From assembly GCA_015257605.1 (NCBI GenBank), contig JABZJV010000045.1:1-5173 (forward strand): DNA of 5,173 nt, in the 5' to 3' direction. Origin of the DNA: Nanosynbacter sp. (GTDB lineage: Bacteria > Patescibacteriota > Saccharimonadia > Saccharimonadales > Saccharimonadaceae). Both the position numbers and the translations under genes were made by a program. Of the stretch, positions 1 through 5,130 are shown in pieces; the first letter of the stretch is position 1, and every line of letters begins with the position of its first letter. The notes under the pieces are model-generated. The model ran no database searches and was not told the DNA's origin. It worked only from the letters and a program-made list of their open reading frames with translations.

Positions 1-476
1 GCATGAATGTGACGATGATCCAGGTGGCGAGCGGCTTTTGTTCGGTGGTTAATGGTGGCGTATATCACGCGCCAACGATTATTAACGGTACGATGGGTGA
101 TGGCGGCAAGTTCGCGGCTACGGCGGCGAAGACCAGCGCTCGTGCTATCAGCGAAGCTTCGTCGCAGACAGTGCGCGAAATGGTGCATCAGGCCCATTAT
201 GCGACATATAAGCCGCATGACGACTCGGAACGCTGGTTAGTCGGCGGCAAGACTGGTACTTCGCAGGTGATTGTTAACGGCAAGTACGATGATAACGAGA
301 CGATTGGTACCTATCTAGGTTTTGGCGGTGAATACGGCAAAATTCCGCGTTACGTTATCATGGTAGAGATAGCGGCAGATGGCCGCGGTATGGGCGGAGG
401 CTCGGACGCTAAGCCTATTTTTAACGAGATATCCAACTGGATGATAAAATACTTAAAATTAGCCCCGAGAGAGTAG
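1..476 (+). CDS. ftsI: Septal penicillin-binding protein transpeptidase (FtsI/PBP2-like), C-terminal part
   Basis: This is the 3' end of a class B penicillin-binding protein, the D,D-transpeptidase that cross-links septal peptidoglycan on the outer face of the membrane. About 157 residues are visible. The reading frame is open to the window edge, so the true start lies upstream; the ATG at 3 is an internal Met. The KTG motif of the penicillin-binding fold is in GGKTGTSQV (codons 249-257). Before it, VTMIQVASGFCSVVNGGVY matches the helix and strand found in this family after the SxN motif (usually VTPLQLA.AYA.IANGG). After it come the strand with YLGFGG and the typical ending PIFNEISNWMIKYL. 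The active-site SxxK and the SxN motif are not in the window. The protein stops soon after the domain, so it has no PASTA repeats. mraY begins 21 bp downstream. Its place before mraY and ftsW favours the division enzyme FtsI over an elongation PBP2; this is inferred from context. Confidence 0.9.
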   Translation, partial: MNVTMIQVASGFCSVVNGGVYHAPTIINGTMGDGGKFAATAAKTSARAISEASSQTVREMVHQAHYATYKPHDDSERWLVGGKTGTSQVIVNGKYDDNETIGTYLGFGGEYGKIPRYVIMVEIAADGRGMGGGSDAKPIFNEISNWMIKYLKLAPRE

Positions 477-480
477 GGTA

Positions 481-485
481 GGGAG
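481..485 (+). promoter_or_regulatory. Weak Shine-Dalgarno candidate for mraY
   Basis: GGGAG lies 12 nt before the mraY ATG. That is longer than the usual 5-9 nt spacing, so it may contribute little. It directly precedes the TATAAT hexamer, so a transcript started from that hexamer would not contain it. Confidence 0.35.
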
Positions 486-491
486 TATAAT
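486..491 (+). promoter_or_regulatory. Perfect -10 hexamer immediately before mraY (possible leaderless promoter)
   Basis: TATAAT fills the ftsI-mraY gap and ends 6 nt before the mraY ATG. A start about 7 nt downstream of the hexamer would fall on or next to the A of that ATG, giving a leaderless mRNA. I see no good -35 at 17 bp (CCCCGA) and no extended TG. The match could be chance, but exact TATAAT hexamers also precede ftsQ. Confidence 0.35.
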
Positions 492-497
492 GGTAAT

Positions 498-1532
498 ATG
501 TCGATTGTAACTTTTGGAAACGAATTGAACTCGGTTTTTCTAATGAGCTTGATGGCGTTTCTACTGGCGATGCTGCTAACGCCAGTATATACGTATTTTG
601 CTTACAAATATAAATTCTGGAAAACACAGCGTACGGCAGCGGTAACTGGTGAAAAACTCAAGATTTTTAACTTATTACATAAGAAGAAAATCGAGCGGCA
701 TATTCCGACCATGGCGGGAATAATTGCCGTAGTGGCGATTGTGGCGGTGACGCTGGCCTTTAATCTGGATCGAGCGCAAACTTGGCTGCCATTGGCGGCG
801 TTAGTTGGCGGCGCGGTGATTGGTCTGATTGATGATATTTTGAATGTTTTTGGCTCTAATCGCAAGGATGCTGGCTTGCGTAGCTGGGTGAAATTTGCCA
901 TGATTATCGGCGTCGGGCTGGTGCTGGGCTGGTTTTTCTTCTGCAAGCTCGGCTACTCGTCGGTGCATATCCCATACGTTGGCGATTGGCAAATGGGCGC
1001 GTGGATTGTCGGATTGTTTGTGTTTGCGGTGGTAGCGACGGGTAACGCGGTTAATATAAGCGACGGCCTGGACGGCTTGGCGGGCGGTTTGCTGGTAATG
1101 TCGTTTTCAGCATTTGGTGTGATTGCGCTACTGCAAGGCCATTTGAAGTTAGCGGCGTTCTGCTTCACGGTGGTTGGCGCTTTGCTGAGCTATCTGTGGT
1201 TCAATATCTTTCCAGCGCGGTTCTTTATGGGCGATGTTGGCAGCTTTGCTTTTGGGACGAGCTTGGGCGTGGTGGCGATGATGACCAACACGCTGTTTTT
1301 GCTGCCGATTATCGGCATATTGTTCGTGGTCGAGGCTGGGTCGAGCTTGTTGCAGATGACCAGCAAGAAATTATTCCATCGCAAGATATTCCTGTCGGCG
1401 CCGATTCATCATCATCTGGAGGCATCAGGCTGGCCAGAGGCTAAAGTGACGATGCGTTTTTGGGTGATTGCTGGCGTGGCGGCGTTTGTGGGGATGGCGA
1501 TGGCAATGACCGGGGGGCATATTGCTCCGTGA
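498..1532 (+). CDS. mraY: Phospho-N-acetylmuramoyl-pentapeptide transferase (MraY)
   Basis: MraY transfers phospho-MurNAc-pentapeptide from UDP to undecaprenyl phosphate, making lipid I at the inner face of the membrane. The 344-residue product is close to the usual 320-370 and shows about ten membrane segments. Family motifs occur in order: PTMAGI (70-75); the acidic pair D112-D113 in GLIDDILNVFG; NAVNISDGLDGLAGG (183-197); FMGDVGS (243-249) with D246; and the cytoplasmic loop APIHHHLEASGW (301-312) with the HHH triad and E308. D112, D113 and D246 correspond to the essential Asp residues D115, D116 and D267 of E. coli MraY. The loop before PTMAGI is Lys-rich (HKKKIERH) and differs from the usual SHLKKAGTPTMGG. 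The start at 498 gives a normal N-terminus leading into the first membrane helix; an ATG at 490 is out of frame. The stop TGA overlaps the proposed ftsW GTG (GTGA). Identification is firm. Confidence 0.97.
   Translation: MSIVTFGNELNSVFLMSLMAFLLAMLLTPVYTYFAYKYKFWKTQRTAAVTGEKLKIFNLLHKKKIERHIPTMAGIIAVVAIVAVTLAFNLDRAQTWLPLAALVGGAVIGLIDDILNVFGSNRKDAGLRSWVKFAMIIGVGLVLGWFFFCKLGYSSVHIPYVGDWQMGAWIVGLFVFAVVATGNAVNISDGLDGLAGGLLVMSFSAFGVIALLQGHLKLAAFCFTVVGALLSYLWFNIFPARFFMGDVGSFAFGTSLGVVAMMTNTLFLLPIIGILFVVEAGSSLLQMTSKKLFHRKIFLSAPIHHHLEASGWPEAKVTMRFWVIAGVAAFVGMAMAMTGGHIAP
1512..1517 (+). promoter_or_regulatory. G-run acting as possible ribosome site for ftsW
   Basis: A GGGGGG run inside the mraY 3' end lies 11 nt before the GTG at 1529. 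It can pair with the anti-Shine-Dalgarno CCUCC using G-U pairs. It is weak; the GTGA stop/start overlap suggests translational coupling instead. Confidence 0.25.
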
Positions 1533-2827
1533 TTGGCGCTCGGCACCGCGACAGGTACGTACAATTTACCGATGGCAAAATCCAGCGTAAACACCGGCCT
1601 GATTATTGGTTGGTGTTATGTGCGGCGTTGTTAATGCTAGTAGGAATGATAATTGTTTATTCGGTCGGGCCGCAGTATGCTAATTTGCAGAATAGTGCTT
1701 ATGGCAGCGATTATTCTAGCACGTATTTCTTTTTCAAACAGCTTATGGGTATTAGCCTGGCAGTTAGTGGTTTTGTACTGCTAGTATTAGTACCGTTTGA
1801 TTATCTCAAGAAGTATATTTTTCAGTTAATGATGATTGGAATTGGCTTATCGTTTTTGCTTTTTTTGATTGGGAATATTCTGCATATTGATGCAATAGCG
1901 CAGAATACGCTAGGCGCTTATCGCTGGTTTCACTTGGGACCAGTTAATTTTCAGCCGTCCGAGCTGCTAAAATTAGCGATGACTTTGTATATGGCGGTGT
2001 TTTTAGGTAAACGCTACCAAGAGGGTAAGATAAACGACTTGAAAGAAACAGTCTACCCAGCAGCTGCGCTGGTCGGCTTCTTGTTATTTATTGTCGTAGT
2101 GTTGCAAAAAGATATGGGCTCGGGGGTGGCGATAGCGGCGGCTGCGGCGTCGATATTTATGGTGAGTACGATAAGAATGAAAACTCTGATGCAAATTGCA
2201 TTAGTGGGCGTGCTGTTTTTGGGACTCACGGCAGTAACGGCGCCGCACCGGTTGGAACGGATTACGACGTTTTTCGGAGCGAGTAAATCAGCCTCGCAAG
2301 ACGATAACGATTATCATATCAAAAACGCAATGATTGCGTTGGGGACAGGCGGGTTAACTGGCCGCGGTATCGGCAAGAGTATTCAATCGACAGGCTACTT
2401 ACCAGAGGCAATTAACGATTCGATTTTTGCTGTAATTGGCGAGATTTTTGGTTTTGCCGGGACGGTGTTGGTAGTAGTGTTGTTTGCAGCTTTGTTGCTG
2501 CGGGTTTTGCGAGTTGCTGAATACTCGCCAGATATGACCAGGCGATTGGTAGTGGCGGGTATTTTTGGCTGGTTATTTGCGCACTTCTTCATGAATATTG
2601 CATCAATGATTCACTTAGCGCCGTTAACAGGTATAACGCTGCCGTTCTTGAGCGCTGGCGGCAGTAGTATGCTGTTTTCGGGCGCAGCTTTGGGGATTGT
2701 TTTCCAGTTATCGCGATATACTGCACATAAACCAATAGATATAGGAGGCCAAGATGCGGATATTAGCCGTAGGCGGCGGCTCGGGGGGTCACGTTACTCC
2801 AGTCGTCGCCGTGTTGCGAGAAGTTAA
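1529..2827 (+). CDS. ftsW: SEDS peptidoglycan glycosyltransferase FtsW
   Basis: FtsW polymerises lipid II into septal glycan together with the FtsI-type transpeptidase. From the GTG at 1529 it has 432 residues and about ten membrane helices, beginning after KHRPDYW (21-27). SEDS motifs are GAYRW (129-133), NFQPSELLKLA (140-150), KDMGSG (194-199), LPEAINDSIF (291-300) and HLAPLTGITLPFLSAGGSS (362-380). D297 aligns with the proposed catalytic Asp of the HTDF motif, which here reads INDS. The P of the usual QPDLG is K. GTG 1529 is chosen because it is the only standard start after the mraY body that keeps helix 1; it shares GTGA with the mraY stop and has a G6 run (1512-1517) as a weak ribosome site. 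Continuing upstream in frame to an ATG at 1460 would add a Gly-rich out-of-frame shadow of MraY. The last 24 codons overlap murG and encode an Arg-rich cytoplasmic tail. Function is firm; the exact start is uncertain. Confidence 0.93.
   Translation: MIGARHRDRYVQFTDGKIQRKHRPDYWLVLCAALLMLVGMIIVYSVGPQYANLQNSAYGSDYSSTYFFFKQLMGISLAVSGFVLLVLVPFDYLKKYIFQLMMIGIGLSFLLFLIGNILHIDAIAQNTLGAYRWFHLGPVNFQPSELLKLAMTLYMAVFLGKRYQEGKINDLKETVYPAAALVGFLLFIVVVLQKDMGSGVAIAAAAASIFMVSTIRMKTLMQIALVGVLFLGLTAVTAPHRLERITTFFGASKSASQDDNDYHIKNAMIALGTGGLTGRGIGKSIQSTGYLPEAINDSIFAVIGEIFGFAGTVLVVVLFAALLLRVLRVAEYSPDMTRRLVVAGIFGWLFAHFFMNIASMIHLAPLTGITLPFLSAGGSSMLFSGAALGIVFQLSRYTAHKPIDIGGQDADISRRRRLGGSRYSSRRRVARS
2743..2748 (+). 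promoter_or_regulatory. Consensus Shine-Dalgarno of murG inside ftsW
   Basis: AGGAGG lies 5 nt before the murG ATG at 2754. It is the only full-consensus ribosome site in the window and fixes the murG start, and so the 74-bp overlap with ftsW. Confidence 0.85.
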
Positions 2828-3941
2828 AAAACAGCAGCCAGATGCAGAACTGCGGTTTTGGGTTGACCGCAAATTTAGCAAACAAGCGCGTAATGTTATG
2901 ACTAGCTTTGACAACTCGGTGCGCGTAGATGTCATTGCTAGCGGCAAATTACGCCGCTATCATAATCTTAGCGTTGTGCGTCAGCTGTTACGCTTACGGA
3001 CGATTGTGTGGCCAAATTTTGTTGATGCGCTGAAGGTGTGCGTGGGTTTTGTTCAGAGCTTAGTGAAGCTGATTGCCTGGCGTCCAGACGTGATATTCAC
3101 GAAAGGAGGCTACGTTTGCATGCCAGTCGGCTTGGCGGCACATGTACTGCGTATTCCGCTGGTAATTCACGACTCAGACGCTCATCCAGGACTGACTAAT
3201 CGCGTATTGGCACGTTGGGCTGATCGCATTGGCACTGGCGCTCCGCTAGAATATTATCCGTACCCCAAGGCGATTAGTCGTTACGTTGGCGTACCGATCC
3301 GCGAAGGATTCAAACCGTATAGCGAGCAGCAGCGCCGCGTGGTTAAGGAAAAACTAGGCTTTCCAAGTAACAGACCGTTAGTACTGGTTACTGGCGGCGG
3401 TTTGGGTGCGGAACGGTTGAATAATGCTGTGGCAGATACTATTAGCAAACTTACACAGTTCACTAGCGTAATTTTAATAACAGGTACTGGCCAATATGCC
3501 GAGATTCGGCGGCGGTTGCCGGAGGATACAGATCAAGTTAAAGTCTATGACTTTGTTAGCGATGGTATGATTGATATGCTTGGTGCGGCTGATGTTGTGG
3601 TAGCACGAGCTGGTGCGACTACAATTCTCGAGCTGGCAGCGCTGGCCAAGCCAACGATTCTGGTGCCGAACGGCTTCTTGACCGGCGGTCATCAAATTAA
3701 AAATGCTAAGGTGTATGAAGATAAAGGCGCTGTCAAAGTTATCGATGAAATGCAAATGGAAAAAACGCCGCAGCTGCTCGTCGACGAGATAAAAAACGTT
3801 ATTGACGATCCCGCAGAAGCACGGCGAATGGGGCAGGCTTTTCTGTCGTTTGCGCACCCTGGTGCTGCTAAAGATATGGCTGATATGATTCTAGATGCTG
3901 CTAATAGCCGCCGAACAAACCCTGATAGCGCTGCAAAATGA
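2754..3941 (+). CDS. murG: UDP-GlcNAc:lipid I N-acetylglucosaminyltransferase MurG
   Basis: MurG adds GlcNAc to lipid I to make lipid II; it is a GT-B enzyme (family GT28) at the inner membrane face. The product has 395 residues, longer than E. coli MurG (355). The N-terminal domain has the glycine loop GGGSGGHVTP (7-16) with H13, KGGYV (117-121) and the segment HDSDAHPGLTN (139-149). The C-terminal UDP-GlcNAc domain has GGGLGAERLN (214-223), RAGATTILE (285-293) with E293, matching E269 of E. coli, and GGHQIKNA (311-318), the HQxxNA signature. Differences from E. coli: HEQN reads HDSD, so the conserved Asn (N128) is Asp142, and GGSQGA reads GGGLGA. An extra basic stretch (about 65-110) and a short polar C-terminal tail account for some of the extra length. 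The start is fixed by AGGAGG 5 nt upstream. The TGA stop is followed 19 bp later by ftsQ; murC and murB, often next in other bacteria, are absent here. Confidence 0.96.
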   Translation: MRILAVGGGSGGHVTPVVAVLREVKKQQPDAELRFWVDRKFSKQARNVMTSFDNSVRVDVIASGKLRRYHNLSVVRQLLRLRTIVWPNFVDALKVCVGFVQSLVKLIAWRPDVIFTKGGYVCMPVGLAAHVLRIPLVIHDSDAHPGLTNRVLARWADRIGTGAPLEYYPYPKAISRYVGVPIREGFKPYSEQQRRVVKEKLGFPSNRPLVLVTGGGLGAERLNNAVADTISKLTQFTSVILITGTGQYAEIRRRLPEDTDQVKVYDFVSDGMIDMLGAADVVVARAGATTILELAALAKPTILVPNGFLTGGHQIKNAKVYEDKGAVKVIDEMQMEKTPQLLVDEIKNVIDDPAEARRMGQAFLSFAHPGAAKDMADMILDAANSRRTNPDSAAK

Positions 3942-3947
3942 TATAAT
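3939..3947 (+). promoter_or_regulatory. Extended -10 promoter candidate for ftsQ, sharing the murG stop codon
   Basis: TGATATAAT is a perfect extended -10 (TGnTATAAT). Its first three bases are the murG stop codon TGA. Transcription would start near 3954, about 7 nt before the ftsQ ATG at 3961, leaving almost no leader. The bases 17 bp upstream (ACCCTG) are not a -35, but extended -10 promoters can work without one. No Shine-Dalgarno is visible before ftsQ, which fits a leaderless or near-leaderless message. Confidence 0.45.
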
Positions 3948-3960
3948 TAATACCACAAGC

Positions 3961-4911
3961 ATGTTTGGTATGAGATCGAAAAAATCTAAATCACGCCGCG
4001 CCGCACAGCCTGTGCGGCGCCGTGCTGTGGTTGATGATAGCTCGCCTAGTGCGGGAACACTATTTCGGCGTAATCGTACCTTGACTGGCAGCCTCATTTC
4101 CTCGGTGCCTAGCCCTAATGAACAATCGGCTAGCTTGCAATCACCGCGCGTGCAGGCGCACAATCTAAAGCGCAAACGCCGCTCTATCCGCTTAGCGTTG
4201 ATTAGCGCATTAGTGCTAATTGCTGGTTTGGGGTGGCTGCTTACTCAGATTATTGTCGAGCCGAAAGTGCAAATTGTCGGCACTAGTAACGATTTAGAAG
4301 TACAAACTGCCGCCCGCGATTATGCAGCAGCAATTCAAGATTACCTTTCTGCTAATCCACTCGAACGGTTGGCTGCAAATATCAATGCTAATAATCTTAG
4401 CCGAGCCATTCAAAGTAGATACCCAGAGGTATCTAGTGTGTCGCCGCCAGCTAAAGGTGCTCTCTGGTCGGCCGATTTTTCGGTTAATTTGCGCTCGCCA
4501 GTGGTTTATTGGCAGTCTGGTAACATGAAAGCTTATGTTGATAGCACAGGTGTAGTATTTGAACGTAATATCCTCGGCACGTCAGTTATCGCCGTCGAGG
4601 ATCAAACTGGAATTCGTGCAAGCGTTGGCAATTCAGTAATTAGCGGCCGTTTCCTGCAGTTTATCGGTAAGGTTGTGGGGCATTTCAAAGAAAACAATCT
4701 TACTGTTAATAAAATGATTCTGCCAGCTAGTACTACTCGCCAGGTGCTAGTCAGTTTCGACGGGGTGGGGTACTCAATTAAAATGACAGTTGACCGCCCA
4801 GCGGCTGGCCAAGTCGAAGACGCGGTGCGTGCCATCCGCTATTTAACTAACAGAGGAGTAGCTGCGGAGTATATTGATGTGCGGGTGAGTAGGCGGGCTT
4901 TTTATAAATGA
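3961..4911 (+). CDS. ftsQ: Cell division protein FtsQ/DivIB
   Basis: FtsQ/DivIB is a bitopic divisome protein that links early and late division proteins and regulates the FtsWI synthase. From 3961 it has 316 residues: a basic, Ser/Arg-rich cytoplasmic part (1-74) ending in KRKRR; one membrane helix (about 75-98, ALISALVLIAGLGWLL); then an external part starting with a POTRA-like strand (VEPKVQIVG, 99-107). The FtsQ beta domain shows W184 and YVDSTGVVFE (192-201), matching the family pattern yvD..GvvF. It ends with YIDVRVSRRAFYK (304-316), like the yIDlR...yyK ending of the family. An in-frame ATG at 3895 inside murG is rejected because it adds an unlikely hydrophobic N-terminus and has no ribosome site; the ATG at 3970 is an alternative. 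The cytoplasmic part is longer than in E. coli FtsQ. A strong hairpin lies in codons 13-20. Sequence conservation in this family is low, so the call rests on architecture, the two motifs and context. Confidence 0.9.
   Translation: MFGMRSKKSKSRRAAQPVRRRAVVDDSSPSAGTLFRRNRTLTGSLISSVPSPNEQSASLQSPRVQAHNLKRKRRSIRLALISALVLIAGLGWLLTQIIVEPKVQIVGTSNDLEVQTAARDYAAAIQDYLSANPLERLAANINANNLSRAIQSRYPEVSSVSPPAKGALWSADFSVNLRSPVVYWQSGNMKAYVDSTGVVFERNILGTSVIAVEDQTGIRASVGNSVISGRFLQFIGKVVGHFKENNLTVNKMILPASTTRQVLVSFDGVGYSIKMTVDRPAAGQVEDAVRAIRYLTNRGVAAEYIDVRVSRRAFYK
3998..4020 (+). repeat. Strong GC-rich inverted repeat (hairpin) inside ftsQ
   Basis: GCGCCGCACA (3998-4007) and TGTGCGGCGC (4011-4020) are exact reverse complements with a 3-base gap. 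Beyond a C-C mismatch, three more pairs (3994-3996 with 4022-4024, one of them G-U) extend the stem. It encodes RAAQPVRR, starts 37 nt after the ftsQ ATG and is not followed by a T run, so it is not an intrinsic terminator. It may affect ftsQ translation or mRNA stability; the function is inferred. Confidence 0.7.
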
Positions 4912-4924
4912 GAAAAAGGTTTTA

Positions 4925-4970
4925 GGTAGAGGTCTACCCCTGCACTGGTGGGCTATGTTCTACTTTTGTT
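4925..4970 (+). terminator. Weak candidate intrinsic terminator of the dcw operon
   Basis: GTAGA (4926-4930) can pair with TCTAC (4959-4963), enclosing TACCC paired with GGGcTA, and is followed directly by TTTTGTT (4964-4970). The stem is interrupted. A competing local hairpin, GGTAGA with TCTACC (4925-4938), uses the same left arm. The site lies 14 bp after the ftsQ stop, a sensible place for an operon end, but the predicted stability is modest. Confidence 0.25.
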
Positions 4971-5012
4971 CTATTAAACAGCTAAAAAGGCTAGGTGAAA
5001 AAACTATATTAA

Positions 5013-5093
5013 AATATTGAAAATGCAAAAAGTCAAATAAAGCAGGTGAGGCGGGAAAAGTAGTAGGGGACAATATTTTTGAAAAAATGCAAA
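5013..5093 (+). repeat. Imperfect direct repeat pair in the AT-rich tail
   Basis: AATATTGAAAATGCAAA (5013-5029) recurs at 5072-5093 with extra T and A bases (AATATT, then TTTGAAAAAATGCAAA). The copies differ mostly in homopolymer lengths. They may be spaced AT-rich binding sites or chance low-complexity similarity. Confidence 0.35.
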
Positions 5094-5098
5094 TTTAT

Positions 5099-5120
5099 TC
5101 TCATAGCGCTGAGATTTTTT
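5099..5120 (+). terminator. Weak hairpin followed by T6
   Basis: TCTCA (5099-5103) and TGAGA (5110-5114) form a 5-bp stem with loop TAGCGC, followed at once by six T (5115-5120). The form is that of an intrinsic terminator reading rightwards, but the stem is short. It could end a read-through ftsQ transcript or an unannotated short RNA. Confidence 0.3.
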
Positions 5121-5121
5121 C

Positions 5122-5130
5122 TGTGGATAA
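5122..5130 (-). promoter_or_regulatory. Perfect DnaA-box match
   Basis: TGTGGATAA on the + strand is the exact reverse complement of the DnaA box TTATCCACA. A one-mismatch box (TTATTCTCA, 5095-5103) lies on the other strand nearby but overlaps the weak terminator stem. The setting is AT-rich and non-coding, as at origins or DnaA-regulated promoters. One perfect box is not enough to call an origin. Confidence 0.4.

Noticed and set aside
602..946. 114-codon open frame on the minus strand within mraY
   Set aside because: Its Pro/Thr/Ala-rich composition is typical of the antisense of a membrane-protein gene; no motif supports it.
1196..1444. 82-codon + strand frame within mraY
   Set aside because: It overlaps the essential FMGD and HHH region of MraY in another frame and has no domain features.
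1460..1528. In-frame ATG upstream of the chosen ftsW start, giving a 455-residue product
   Set aside because: The added residues (MGDCWRGGVCGDGDG...) are a Gly-rich out-of-frame reading of the conserved MraY C-terminus and do not look like an FtsW N-terminus.
3474..3857. 127-codon open frame on the minus strand within murG
   Set aside because: It is antisense to conserved MurG motifs (HQxxNA, RAGATT), has no recognisable domain or ribosome site and is best explained as a shadow of the real frame.
3895..3960. ATG inside murG as the ftsQ start
   Set aside because: It adds a hydrophobic stretch before a basic cytoplasmic tail, has no ribosome site and overlaps the murG 3' end. The ATG at 3961 follows the TATAAT and begins a normal basic N-terminus.
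4890..4911. GCGGGCTTTTT at the ftsQ 3' end as an intrinsic terminator
   Set aside because: No complementary left arm lies upstream, and the T run encodes the conserved FtsQ ending (RAFYK).
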